Source: Butyricicoccus pullicaecorum (GTDB lineage: Bacteria > Bacillota > Clostridia > Oscillospirales > Butyricicoccaceae). Taken from it: DNA of 64,000 nucleotides. Shown piece by piece: positions 56,785 through 64,000 of this stretch. How positions within the stretch are numbered: the first letter of the stretch is position 1; each line of letters starts with the position of its first letter. The notes beneath the pieces were generated by a model. It saw only the letters and a program-made list of their open reading frames with translations. It had not been told where the DNA came from and ran no database searches. Both the position numbers and the translations under genes were made by a program. The stretch lies in contig JAGZIN010000008.1 of assembly GCA_018366195.1 (NCBI GenBank), forward strand, positions 31,306 through 95,305, in the 5' to 3' direction.

Positions 56785-57966
56785 ATGAAAACGATTTTTG
56801 GTGTAAGCGAACAGAAGATGCAGGAGACCTCCTCCGTATTTACACTGTCTGAGATTTATCAGCAGCCTGCAACATGGGAAAAGACCTGTGCACAGATTGC
56901 AGCGCACAAAGATGAAATCAAACAATTCATGGACAAGGTGCTGACCGCAGAGGATTTTGATGTGATTCTGACCGGTGCCGGTACGAGTGAATTCGTGGGC
57001 AATGCCCTGTTCCCGCATCTGTCCCGCCTGTATGACCATAAGGTAAAGTCCTATGGTACGACCGACTTGGTTGCAACCCCGGAGGCATACCTGTCCCGCA
57101 CCAAGCCAACGCTGCTTGTAAGCTTTGGGCGTTCGGGCAACTCTCCGGAGTCAGTGGGCGCAATTGATGTCGCAGAGGCGGTGTGTGACCACGTTTACCA
57201 TCTGTTTGTCACCTGCAACAAGGAAGGTGCACTGTCCAAGCGTGCTGACACAACAGATAACTGCTATGCAATCAATCTGACCGACGAAACCCACGACCAG
57301 AGCTTTGCCATGACCTCCAGCTTCTCCAATATGTATCTGGCAACCTATCTGTGCTTCCATCTGGACGAATTGGACAAGGTTACGGCACAGGTGAAGGAAA
57401 TTACGGCAGCTTCGCAGAAGTTCTTAGACGATAAGTTTGGTATGGCACAGAAGATTGTAGACAGCTTTGCATTTGACCGCATTGTTTACCTCGGCAGCAA
57501 TACCCTCAAGGGCACTGCGCAGGAATCTGCACTCAAAATGCTGGAGCTGACCGCTGGTCAGGTTGTTACGATGTATGATACCCCAATGGGCTTCCGTCAT
57601 GGTCCGAAGTCCATCATCAATGACAAGACCATCACGGTGGTATATCTGAGCGATGACCCATACACCAGACAGTATGAAGTCGACCTCATCAAGGAAATGA
57701 GCGGACAGCGCAAGCAGAACCAGATTGTTGCAGTCATGTCCAAGCAGGACGATGCAGTGGCTGCACTGGTCGATTATGCAGTTGTCTTTGACTTTGCGGG
57801 TGAGCATGAGAATGTACAGCTGGGTCTGGGCTATATTCTGTTTGCACAGACCTTGGCAGTGCTCAAGTCTCTGGCTCTTGGCATCACGCCGGACAATCCG
57901 TGCCCAACCGGTGAGGTAAACCGTGTCGTAAAGGGTGTTACCCTGTATCCATACACCCGCGGATAA
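56785..57966 (+). CDS. agaS: AgaS-type galactosamine-6-phosphate isomerase/deaminase
   Basis: A 393-residue SIS-domain enzyme that converts galactosamine-6-phosphate to tagatose-6-phosphate with loss of ammonia. The first SIS domain has ILTGAGTSEFVGNAL (about 64-78) and SFGRSGNSPESVGAID (about 112-127); the second has LGSNTLKGTAQESALKMLEL and MGFRHGPKSIINDKT. The C-terminal NRVVKGVTLYPY is close to AgaS of E. coli. ATG 56785 has AAAGGAG eight bases upstream. Together with nagA and gatYZ it forms a tagatose-6-phosphate route. A strong terminator follows. Confidence 0.92.
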   Translation: MKTIFGVSEQKMQETSSVFTLSEIYQQPATWEKTCAQIAAHKDEIKQFMDKVLTAEDFDVILTGAGTSEFVGNALFPHLSRLYDHKVKSYGTTDLVATPEAYLSRTKPTLLVSFGRSGNSPESVGAIDVAEAVCDHVYHLFVTCNKEGALSKRADTTDNCYAINLTDETHDQSFAMTSSFSNMYLATYLCFHLDELDKVTAQVKEITAASQKFLDDKFGMAQKIVDSFAFDRIVYLGSNTLKGTAQESALKMLELTAGQVVTMYDTPMGFRHGPKSIINDKTITVVYLSDDPYTRQYEVDLIKEMSGQRKQNQIVAVMSKQDDAVAALVDYAVVFDFAGEHENVQLGLGYILFAQTLAVLKSLALGITPDNPCPTGEVNRVVKGVTLYPYTRG

Positions 57967-57970
57967 GAAA

Positions 57971-58013
57971 AAAAGAACATGGATTGCCCGTTTGGGCAAT
58001 CCATGTCTTTCCT
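57971..58013 (+). terminator. Terminator after agaS
   Basis: ACATGGATTGCCC (57977-57989) pairs with GGGCAATCCATGT (57994-58006) around GTTT, followed by CTTTCC. A-rich sequence flanks the left side. Confidence 0.8.
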
Positions 58014-58089
58014 CTATCTCAGGATAGAGCGCCGCCTGTTTGTATGGCGCAGTTCCCCTCAGGAAACGGCAGAAGGAGCAAGTAAAATT

Positions 58090-58365
58090 ATGAATTGGGA
58101 AGTTATTCTGTGGACCTGTATCACAGTGGGTACATTGTTCGTCATTTGTATGCTGGTTGCAATGATTTTTTCAGCACGCAATATGAAAAAAAATCGGGAA
58201 GCCATGGCAGAGCTGCAGCAGAATATCCAGCTGGGTGCCTCTATCATGTTTGCTGGCGGAATTTATGGAAAAATTGTCAAAATTAAGGACGATGTCATTG
58301 ATGTAGAGGTCAGTAAGGGCGTTGTCATTAAGATTTCTCGTTACAGTATCCAGTCCGCCTCTTAA
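58090..58365 (+). CDS. yajC: YajC-like preprotein translocase accessory protein
   Basis: A 91-residue protein with one N-terminal TM helix (about 7-29) and a short cytosolic domain with the YajC features QLGASIMFAGGIYGKIVKIKDD and EVSKGVVIKISRYSI. YajC associates with SecDF. In Streptococcus a YajC-like gene sits in the mannose-family PTS locus for hyaluronate disaccharides, so such location beside a PTS operon is known. The ATG at 58090 has AAGGAG about eleven bases upstream. Its stop overlaps the convergent AraC gene by four bases. Confidence 0.85.
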   Translation: MNWEVILWTCITVGTLFVICMLVAMIFSARNMKKNREAMAELQQNIQLGASIMFAGGIYGKIVKIKDDVIDVEVSKGVVIKISRYSIQSAS

Positions 58366-59585
58366 AGAGAGGGCGGAAACTGGGTATCCTCCGCTTCGCC
58401 GCGGGCAGCAGCGTCGGAAGTTTCATCGGCGGCCTGCTTTGCATACTCACTGGGAGATATCTGAAAATATTTCTTAAATAACCTTGAAAAATAATGAATG
58501 GAGCTGAATCCCAGCAAATAGGCGATCTCACTGATGGTATGCTGACTTTCGCGGATCAGCTCTTTACTCTTTTCCAGCTTGCTGTTGAGCAGATAACTTT
58601 TGGGAGAGCTGTGCAGATACATCTTAAAGAGCATTTGCAGAGAGGAACGCGAGATAAAGAATTCGTGACAGATTTCTTCTACTGTGATGGGCTCTGTTAC
58701 ATGGGTATTCATGTAGGCAAGGATTTGCTGAAGCAAATCGCTGTGCACCTCGCCCTGCGTTCCGGTCAGCACCCTTCGTTTTCTGGTTTCATCGGCATGC
58801 ATGAGCACACGAACCAGTGTTTCCTGTAAATGACAGGGCATCAGCATCTGGGCATAATAGGAATCACATGCGGCTTGCTTGCTGATTTTCCATAGGATAT
58901 CTTTCAGCTCGTTGGAGCAGCGAAAGATATGATGCAGGATATGAGGAGGCATCTGCCCGCGCAAATCGAATACCATGGTCATGTAAGAGCATGCCTCGTG
59001 AATTGTGATTTGCCGTGCCCGCAGGGGGTCGTTGGGTGCGCACAGAATGAGGTCGTGCGCAGAAAGAGTAAAGCTATGCTTATCAATGGAGACGTTGAGG
59101 CTCCCTTCACTGACATAGAGAAGCTCATAATAATTATGAGATGATGTGTGAAAATGAAACTGCGTCACATCGGTCTGGTAGCAGTCCAAAATATCACTGA
59201 CCTGAAACGGGGCGTGAAGCGGGAGATAGGTGTAGGGGACAGCCAGTTCTGTCGGAACCATGCAGACCTTGGGCGCAATGAGATTGTAGGTAACCTCATT
59301 GGAAACAGGAACGATATTGAAGTATATATTCGGCTTGATTTTCAGGTGGTTATGGATTGGAAAAACAGAAAGCTCTGAAAGTACGGGCGTATTACCAATT
59401 AAAATAGAAGCAAGACCGTGAACCAGCTCAATATAAACCTCTTGGGAAAAACAAAACAGCTTGGTAATTGTTTTTTCTCGTGCGAGCTGTCGTGCACAGA
59501 CGAGCTGCTGTTCGCTGGGAGAAATTGGTTGGTTATAGATCGACCCAAATGTAAGAAAACTATTTTTGGACGGTTTGTTCATCAT
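58362..59585 (-). CDS. AraC-family transcriptional regulator
   Basis: A 407-residue regulator. The C-terminal AraC HTH (about 300-395) has EEICHEFFISRSSLQMLFKM and ISEIAYLLGFSSIHYFSRLF, then KKYFQISPSEYAKQ; the middle has a cupin-like sensor with THNYYELLYV-like HNYYELLYVSEGSLNVS (about 150-166). A longer N-terminal region (about 1-130) is less conserved. The start at 59585 follows AAAGGA by seven bases; an ATG at 59603 lacks a ribosome site. It is convergent with yajC and divergent from nagA, and is the obvious candidate regulator of the amino-sugar locus, with TGCAAAT/TGCAAGT-type repeats at 52905 and 59667. Confidence 0.9.
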   Translation of the reverse strand: MMNKPSKNSFLTFGSIYNQPISPSEQQLVCARQLAREKTITKLFCFSQEVYIELVHGLASILIGNTPVLSELSVFPIHNHLKIKPNIYFNIVPVSNEVTYNLIAPKVCMVPTELAVPYTYLPLHAPFQVSDILDCYQTDVTQFHFHTSSHNYYELLYVSEGSLNVSIDKHSFTLSAHDLILCAPNDPLRARQITIHEACSYMTMVFDLRGQMPPHILHHIFRCSNELKDILWKISKQAACDSYYAQMLMPCHLQETLVRVLMHADETRKRRVLTGTQGEVHSDLLQQILAYMNTHVTEPITVEEICHEFFISRSSLQMLFKMYLHSSPKSYLLNSKLEKSKELIRESQHTISEIAYLLGFSSIHYFSRLFKKYFQISPSEYAKQAADETSDAAARGEAEDTQFPPSL

Positions 59586-59666
59586 GCTAAAATCCTTTGG
59601 CATATTCTGATGTTGTTTTTATAAAGTGCATAAGTTAATTTTATTTTAGTGTATTTTTATAAAAAA

Positions 59667-59730
59667 TGCAAGTCTATCCTGTCGAAGATGGCAGAATATG
59701 CAGAAGGACAAGCATAGATTTCACAAATCT
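59667..59730. promoter_or_regulatory. Intergenic control region between araC-like gene and nagA
   Basis: TGCAAGT (59667-59673) repeats a sequence in the PTS control region, and AGATTTCACAAATCT (59716-59730) is a perfect 6-bp inverted repeat around CAC. No clear -35/-10 pair is seen for nagA, as expected for an activated promoter. Confidence 0.4.
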
Positions 59731-59774
59731 GAAATAGTACGGATTGCTGATAGATGATGTAAGGAGGAAATAAA

Positions 59775-60926
59775 ATGCTGATTCAAAGTCGGAACATCTG
59801 GATTGCAGACCAGTTTGTTGAGGCACAAATTGAGATGGAAGATGGCAAGATTACACGTGTCTATCCATACGGAACCAAAGAGGCAGACCGTGATTATGGA
59901 GAAAACCGGATTCTGCCCGGCTTTATTGACATTCATTGTCATGGTGCGTTTGGTTTTGATACCAACGACGCAGAGGAGGAGGGTCTGCGCTACTGGGTAC
60001 GCAATATCGTGCAGGAGGGTGTCACTGCGCTTCTGCCAACGACCATTACCCAGAGTGAAACCGTTTTGACGAATGCGCTCAAGAATGTTGCCAAGGTGGT
60101 ACGGGACGGCTATACGGGTGCTGAAATCCTTGGCGTGCACTTTGAAGGTCCTTATCTGGATATGGTGTATAAGGGTGCACAGCCCGAGCAGCACATTGCA
60201 AAGCCCAGTGTTGCACAGTTTCAGAAGTACCAGAAGGCTGCTGATGGACTGATTAAGTATATCACCATGGCAACCGAGGTAGATGAGAATTTTGAATTGA
60301 CCCATTATTGCAGCGCTCATGGTGTGGTTGTCAGCATCGGTCACTCCGGTGCGACCTATCAAGAGGCGATTATGGGACGCGCAAATGGTGCCCGCTCCAT
60401 GACCCATGTCTATAATGGTATGACACCGTTCAACCACCGTGCAAATGGTCTGGTCGGTGCTGCTTATCGCGTCAATGGTATGTATGGAGAAATCATCTGT
60501 GACGGCAACCATTCCACACCCGCCGCACTGCATCAGTTCTTTGAGGCAAAGGGGGCAGACCATGGAATCATGGTTACCGATGCGCTGATGGCAAAGGGCT
60601 CTCCGGTAGGCTCCAAGTTCCTGTTTGGCGGCAATGAAATCGAGATTTATCCCGATGGAAGTGCACATCTGACCTCAAGCAAGGGATTGGCAGGCTCTAC
60701 CCTGCGCATGAATGAGGGTCTGCGTATTTTGATTGAAAAGGCGCTTGTTCCGGTGCATGTGGCAATTAACTCCTGTACCAGAAATCCGGCAGCCTGCCTG
60801 CGAATTGATGACCGCAAGGGCAGCATTGGCGTTGGCATGGACGCAGACATGGTTGTATTGGACAGAGATTATCAGGTATTACAGACCTATTGCCGCGGCG
60901 CAGAGATGTTGGAACAGAAGTCATGA
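59775..60926 (+). CDS. nagA: N-acetylglucosamine/galactosamine-6-phosphate deacetylase
   Basis: A 383-residue amidohydrolase that removes acetate from GlcNAc-6P or GalNAc-6P. Metal and catalytic motifs: PGFIDIHCHGAFGFDT (about 53-68), HFEGPYL (about 126-132), VVVSIGHSGATY (about 190-201), SMTHVYNGMTPFNHR (about 212-226), ICDGNH (about 241-246) and the catalytic Asp in MVTDALM (about 268-274). In this locus it probably acts as AgaA on GalNAc-6P. AAGGAGG lies seven bases before the ATG. Its stop overlaps the next gene as ATGA. Confidence 0.93.
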   Translation: MLIQSRNIWIADQFVEAQIEMEDGKITRVYPYGTKEADRDYGENRILPGFIDIHCHGAFGFDTNDAEEEGLRYWVRNIVQEGVTALLPTTITQSETVLTNALKNVAKVVRDGYTGAEILGVHFEGPYLDMVYKGAQPEQHIAKPSVAQFQKYQKAADGLIKYITMATEVDENFELTHYCSAHGVVVSIGHSGATYQEAIMGRANGARSMTHVYNGMTPFNHRANGLVGAAYRVNGMYGEIICDGNHSTPAALHQFFEAKGADHGIMVTDALMAKGSPVGSKFLFGGNEIEIYPDGSAHLTSSKGLAGSTLRMNEGLRILIEKALVPVHVAINSCTRNPAACLRIDDRKGSIGVGMDADMVVLDRDYQVLQTYCRGAEMLEQKS

Positions 60927-61465
60927 GCAGAAATAAGAAGAAAAAAACACCACATGAAACCATTCGCTTATCCGGACGTAATGTGTATACCGATAAGCAG
61001 AAGCGGACGATTTATTATGACAGATTGACCGGACAGGGGTATTTGCTGCATAAGGAGCACGAAAACAAAATGCAGTTTTTCAAAAACCGCTTTCCCATCA
61101 TTCTGTTTGCGGCAATCCTGTGTGCAGGTACCTTTTTGACATGGATGCAGGCTGTGCTGGCGGGAGTCATTACAGCGGTCATTGTGGAGCTGTATTTCCG
61201 ACTGTCCTACCTCAAAAAGCTGGAGGTCGTCACGGATATTGATTTTGAGCGCCGCATTTCAGCCATTGATTATATTGTTCAGAACAAAAGCCGAGGCAGT
61301 GTGGGTGCGCTGTGTGTCCTGTATTTTCTGTTTGCGATTTTGGTGGTACTGAACGCCTATCTGGAGCAGTATAATTTGGGACTTATGATTTTAAGCGGCG
61401 GCCTGTCACTGGTTGGACTGTACTTTGGTATTTTGCATATCATTGCATTCTTTCGAATGAAGTAA
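60923..61465 (+). CDS. Uncharacterised membrane protein coupled to nagA
   Basis: A 180-residue protein. Its first 45 residues are charged and Lys-rich (MSRNKKKKTPHET, then IRLSGRNVYTDKQKRTIYYD), followed by four hydrophobic helices in two pairs (about 53-70, 74-88 and 130-148, 152-172) separated by a charged segment around 95-125. There is no known motif. The start overlaps the nagA stop (ATGA) so it is translationally coupled. It may serve the sugar pathway, but no function can be named. Terminator at 61469-61500 follows. Confidence 0.78.
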   Translation: MSRNKKKKTPHETIRLSGRNVYTDKQKRTIYYDRLTGQGYLLHKEHENKMQFFKNRFPIILFAAILCAGTFLTWMQAVLAGVITAVIVELYFRLSYLKKLEVVTDIDFERRISAIDYIVQNKSRGSVGALCVLYFLFAILVVLNAYLEQYNLGLMILSGGLSLVGLYFGILHIIAFFRMK

Positions 61466-61468
61466 AAG

Positions 61469-61500
61469 AGGAAAACCATCGCCTATGCGATGGTTTTCCA
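61469..61500. terminator. Bidirectional terminator
   Basis: GGAAAACCATCGC pairs with GCGATGGTTTTCC around CTAT, between convergent genes. Confidence 0.85.
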
Positions 61501-61505
61501 AAAAC

Positions 61506-62357
61506 TCAGCCCTTTCCGACAGAGCCGCAGAATGCAAGCTTTTCTTTGACCAGCGAAACGACGTTTTCGCGTCCCACTTTGCTGTATTTCTTGGGGTCAA
61601 AGACCTTGGGGTCTTGTTCCAGATAGGATTTGACACCGTCACTGAATGCGATGCGAAGCTCAGTTGCAAAATTGACCTTGCAGATACCGCTGGCAATGGC
61701 TTCCTGTACGGCTTCTTCCGGAATACCGGACGCTCCATGCAGGACCAGCGGAATGGACACACGGGAACGAATGGCGCGTAAAAGGTCAAATTCAAGCTTT
61801 GGTGTGCCGGCGTACAGACCATGCGCCGTACCGATTGCAATGGCCAGAGAGTTTACGCCTGTGCGTGCCACAAACTCCTCTGCCTCCGCAGGGTCGGTGA
61901 ACGGGTTGCCGCTGCCGCCGTCCAAATCATCTTCCTTACCGCCAACCTTGCCAAGCTCAGCCTCTACGCTGATGCCGGAGGGAGCACAGGCGTCTACAAC
62001 GCTGCGGGTCAGGGCGATGTTGTCCTCGAATGGGGCATGCGAGCCATCAATCATAATGGAGGTGTAGCCGGTGCGCAGTGCCTGCATGGCAAGCGCGAAG
62101 CTCTCGCCGTGGTCGAGGTGGATTGCAATTGGCACAGAGGCACGTGCTGCGGCGGTTTGCACCAGTGCGAAGTAGTAATCCAGTCCGGCATATTTGATGG
62201 TAGAAGGGGTTGTCTGCATGATGACAGGGGACTTGCTTTCCTCTGCCGCCTGCATGACTGCCATAACCATTTCCATGTTTTCTACGTTGAATGCACCAAC
62301 GGCATAATGTTCTGCCTGCGCACGCAGGAGCATTTCGTTTGTTGTTACCAATGGCAT
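61506..62357 (-). CDS. gatY: Class II tagatose/fructose-bisphosphate aldolase (GatY/KbaY)
   Basis: A 283-residue zinc aldolase that cleaves tagatose-1,6-bisphosphate (with GatZ) to glyceraldehyde-3-phosphate and dihydroxyacetone phosphate. It shows AVGAFNVENMEMVMAV (about 18-33), IAIHLDHGESFALAMQ (about 74-89; Zn His and catalytic Asp), SIMIDGSHAPFEDN (about 96-109), then GTAHGLYAG and LVLHGASGIPEE (Zn His). GATY-type length is shorter than fructose aldolase of Bacillus. AGAGGTC lies eight bases before the ATG. It is divergent from gatZ, with a promoter and a cre-like site in the gap. Confidence 0.92.
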   Translation of the reverse strand: MPLVTTNEMLLRAQAEHYAVGAFNVENMEMVMAVMQAAEESKSPVIMQTTPSTIKYAGLDYYFALVQTAAARASVPIAIHLDHGESFALAMQALRTGYTSIMIDGSHAPFEDNIALTRSVVDACAPSGISVEAELGKVGGKEDDLDGGSGNPFTDPAEAEEFVARTGVNSLAIAIGTAHGLYAGTPKLEFDLLRAIRSRVSIPLVLHGASGIPEEAVQEAIASGICKVNFATELRIAFSDGVKSYLEQDPKVFDPKKYSKVGRENVVSLVKEKLAFCGSVGKG

Positions 62358-62389
62358 TTTAGATGACCTCTTTTCTTTGATATCGGCTT

Positions 62390-62405
62390 TGCGACAAAGG
62401 TCGCA
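62390..62405. promoter_or_regulatory. Inverted repeat upstream of gatY
   Basis: TGCGAC and GTCGCA are perfect inverted arms around AAAG (62390-62405), just downstream of the gatY transcript start. It may be an operator or a short mRNA hairpin. Confidence 0.4.
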
Positions 62406-62417
62406 GGGAACAGCAAT

Positions 62418-62454
62418 AGTATAGCACAAAATACGCGGATTGTCTGCGTTTTAA
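62418..62454 (-). promoter_or_regulatory. gatY promoter with overlapping cre-like site
   Basis: On the minus strand CAGACA (62446-62441), 17 bases and TATACT (62423-62418) make a promoter with a weak -35. The 14-mer TTAAAACGCAGACA (62454-62441) matches the CcpA cre consensus TGNAANCGNWNNCA except at the second base, and it overlaps the -35, a position that would give glucose repression. Confidence 0.5.
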
Positions 62455-62533
62455 CAAGCTTCTTTTTGGGCACAAGCAAACAAAAACAAAAAATTGAGGG
62501 ATTCCTCAGGCATTGAAAATGAAAGGAGTGATT

Positions 62534-63856
62534 ATGATGAATCATAATCCACTGAAAAAGTTAGTAGAGCTGCAAAAGCAGGGCAAGCATGTGGGGATTT
62601 ACTCGGTATGCAGTGCAAATGGTTATGTGATTGAGGCTGCCTTAACGCGCGGCAAGCAGGACGGTTCCTGTGTGCTGATTGAGAGCACCGCAAACCAATG
62701 TGACCAGAATGGCGGCTATACCGGCATGAAGCCGATGGATTTTAAGCAGTTTGTGCTGGGCATTGCAGAGAAAGTCGGCTTTGATAAGGACAAGCTGTTT
62801 CTGGGCGGTGACCATCTGGGTCCCTTGACCTTTGCCGGAAAGAACGAAGCGGAAGCAATGGCAGACGCTGAGGAACTGATTCGTCATTATGTCAGTGCGG
62901 GATTTACCAAAATCCATATTGATACCAGCATGAAGGTTCATGATGATGACCCCAATACCCGCCTGAGTGATGCTGTGATTGCAAAGCGCGGCGCACGTCT
63001 TGCACGTGTTGCGGAGGAGACCTATCACAAGCTGCTGGCAGAGCAGCCAGATGCAATTCCGCCGGTTTATATCGTGGGCAGTGAAGTGCCGATTCCGGGC
63101 GGTGCTGTGGGTGCCGATGAGGGCGTTCAGGTAACCCGCGTAGCGGATTTCAAGAATACCGTTGCCACCTTCCATCAGGCATTTTTGGACGAGGGACTAG
63201 AGCAGGCTTGGGACAATGTCATTGCGGTTGTGGTACAGCCGGGCGTAGAGGAAAAGGATAGCGGCTGTACGGAATATGACCGCGAGAAGGCAAAGGAACT
63301 CATGGCATCTATTCGGGACTTCCCAAATCTGGTGTTTGAGGGACACTCCACCGACTATCAGACAAAAATCAAGCTGCGTGAGCTGGTAGAGGACGGCGTC
63401 GGAATTCTGAAGGTAGGACCGGCACTGACCTTTGCAATGCGTGAGGGTATGTTTGCACTCGAGCAGATTGAAAAAGAGCTGCTGTATGGCACGGATATTG
63501 AGCCGAGTAACTTTGCTGCTGTGCTGGACGAAGCCATGTGTGCCGATGATAAGCATTGGCGCAAGCACTATCAGGGGAACGACCGCGAAGTGCGTATGAA
63601 GCGTAAATATTCCTTCTCGGACCGCTGCCGGTATTATATGCCGACTCCAGCGGTGGAGCAGGCAAAGGAACGCTTGATTGGAAACCTGCGTACTCTGGGA
63701 ATTCCGCTCAATCTGCTGAGCCAGTTCATGCCGATTCAGTATACCAAGGTGCGTGAGAACCTGCTGGTCAACGACCCAGAGGTACTCGTAGAGGATCGCA
63801 TCACCAATACCATTGATGAATATTTATATGCAACCCATCAGAATGAGCTGATGTAA
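62534..63856 (+). CDS. gatZ: Tagatose-bisphosphate aldolase subunit GatZ/KbaZ
   Basis: A 440-residue non-catalytic or stabilising subunit of the tagatose-bisphosphate aldolase GatYZ. Family features: GKHVGIYSVCSANGYVIEAA (N-terminal signature), IESTANQCDQNGGYTGMKP, FLGGDHLGPLTF, SEVPIPGGAVG and GHSTDYQT. Length fits GatZ/KbaZ of about 420-430. The ribosome site AGGAG allows ATG 62534 or 62537. It is divergent from gatY and ends in a strong terminator. Together with gatY it completes the lower part of the amino-sugar pathway. Confidence 0.93.
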   Translation: MMNHNPLKKLVELQKQGKHVGIYSVCSANGYVIEAALTRGKQDGSCVLIESTANQCDQNGGYTGMKPMDFKQFVLGIAEKVGFDKDKLFLGGDHLGPLTFAGKNEAEAMADAEELIRHYVSAGFTKIHIDTSMKVHDDDPNTRLSDAVIAKRGARLARVAEETYHKLLAEQPDAIPPVYIVGSEVPIPGGAVGADEGVQVTRVADFKNTVATFHQAFLDEGLEQAWDNVIAVVVQPGVEEKDSGCTEYDREKAKELMASIRDFPNLVFEGHSTDYQTKIKLRELVEDGVGILKVGPALTFAMREGMFALEQIEKELLYGTDIEPSNFAAVLDEAMCADDKHWRKHYQGNDREVRMKRKYSFSDRCRYYMPTPAVEQAKERLIGNLRTLGIPLNLLSQFMPIQYTKVRENLLVNDPEVLVEDRITNTIDEYLYATHQNELM

Positions 63857-63860
63857 GACA

Positions 63861-63897
63861 AAAAAACTCCCGCCAAGAATATGGCGGGAGTTTTTTT
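63861..63897. terminator. Bidirectional terminator
   Basis: AAAAAACTCCCGCCA pairs with TGGCGGGAGTTTTTT around AGAATA, between gatZ and the convergent SLH gene. Confidence 0.93.
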
Positions 63898-63901
63898 AGG
63901 T

Positions 63902-64000
63902 TTAGCTGTGCAGGATTTTTTCTGTAAAGCGGGAAATCAGGCTTGCAGCCTCTGCGCGTGTCAGCTTTTGCTGCGGAAGCAGAGCGCCGTTGCTGCCCTT
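63902..64000 (-). CDS. S-layer homology (SLH) domain protein, C-terminal end (partial)
   Basis: The last 32 codons of a leftward gene whose start lies outside the window. They read GSNGALLPQQKLTRAEAASL, then ISRFTEKILHS, with the TRAEAAxLIxRF signature of an SLH repeat. SLH domains bind pyruvylated secondary cell-wall polymer and anchor exported proteins to the cell surface. Nothing can be said of the rest of the protein. Confidence 0.85.
   Translation of the reverse strand, partial: KGSNGALLPQQKLTRAEAASLISRFTEKILHS

Noticed and set aside
59721..60668. 315-codon open frame antisense to nagA
   Set aside because: Shadow of the deacetylase frame; nagA has all metal motifs and the ribosome site.
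1..64000. Insertion sequences, prophage, integrase or plasmid origin
   Set aside because: No transposase, integrase, capsid or replication motif was seen in any frame; the only mobile-element hint is the tRNA-linked repeat.

Overview
The window is a piece of a Bacillota (class Clostridia) chromosome. Supporting signs are: an Rnf complex in the clostridial order CDGEAB; endospore genes (spoIID, a spoIIQ-like gene, spoVAD, spoVAE); two forespore sigma-G-type promoters; low-GC Gram-positive promoters (TTGACA-17-TATAAT) and strong AGGAGG ribosome sites; and many PTS genes. By eye the base composition is near 50 percent GC. With the gene content this suggests an anaerobic gut clostridium of the Oscillospirales (Butyricicoccus/Agathobaculum-like), which is inference. 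No transposase, integrase, prophage or CRISPR array is visible.

Layout. 1-3885: end of rnfC, then rnfDGEAB (ferredoxin:NAD oxidoreductase and ion pump). 3972-5462: RNase Mini-III, a 36-residue gene behind a sigma-G promoter, and YebC. 5499-10158: MATE pump, KamA-like radical SAM enzyme, AlaX editing hydrolase, DUF1653 and an unknown protein. 10304-13569: a LacI-type regulator and a YidK-like Na+/solute symporter sharing a 10-bp operator core that occurs three times. 13708-15804: DUF6054, metallophosphoesterase, HAD phosphatase. 15797-24167: carbohydrate genes (iron alcohol dehydrogenase divergent from a transaldolase-like aldolase; MalX-type PTS with an M20 dipeptidase, divergent from a PRD regulator; an RPE-like epimerase and a YitT protein).

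24167-29958: zinc-PLC-family protein, a two-component system next to an HtrA protease, and KtrA. 30010-32139: two CobW/COG0523 metal GTPases, one with a His/Cys-rich tandem repeat and one fused to a DUF1980-like domain. 32328-35484: an FHA-FtsW/RodA fusion overlapping a class B penicillin-binding protein. 35716-37744: a second MATE pump, then an array of 128-bp repeats carrying near-copies of the adjacent tRNA-Ser 3' end, then two tRNA-Ser genes. 37894-44404: second two-component system, membrane-linked XRE regulator, ZIP transporter, citrate synthase. 44446-52627: sporulation genes mixed with an Fe-S/NifX pair, a lipoprotein and an MBOAT/DHHW O-acetylation pair.

52892-63897 is a galactosamine/GalNAc-type catabolic locus: mannose-family PTS (EIIB, C, D, A), AgaS isomerase/deaminase, NagA deacetylase, GatY/GatZ tagatose-bisphosphate aldolase, a YajC-like protein, an AraC regulator and two unknown membrane proteins. 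Import would give the amino-sugar 6-phosphate, NagA would deacetylate it, AgaS would make tagatose 6-phosphate and GatYZ would cleave the bisphosphate. The tagatose-6-phosphate kinase is not in the window. The right edge holds the end of an S-layer-homology protein.

All assignments come from reading motifs, promoters and gene order by eye. No database search was run, so family names rest on recalled conserved motifs.
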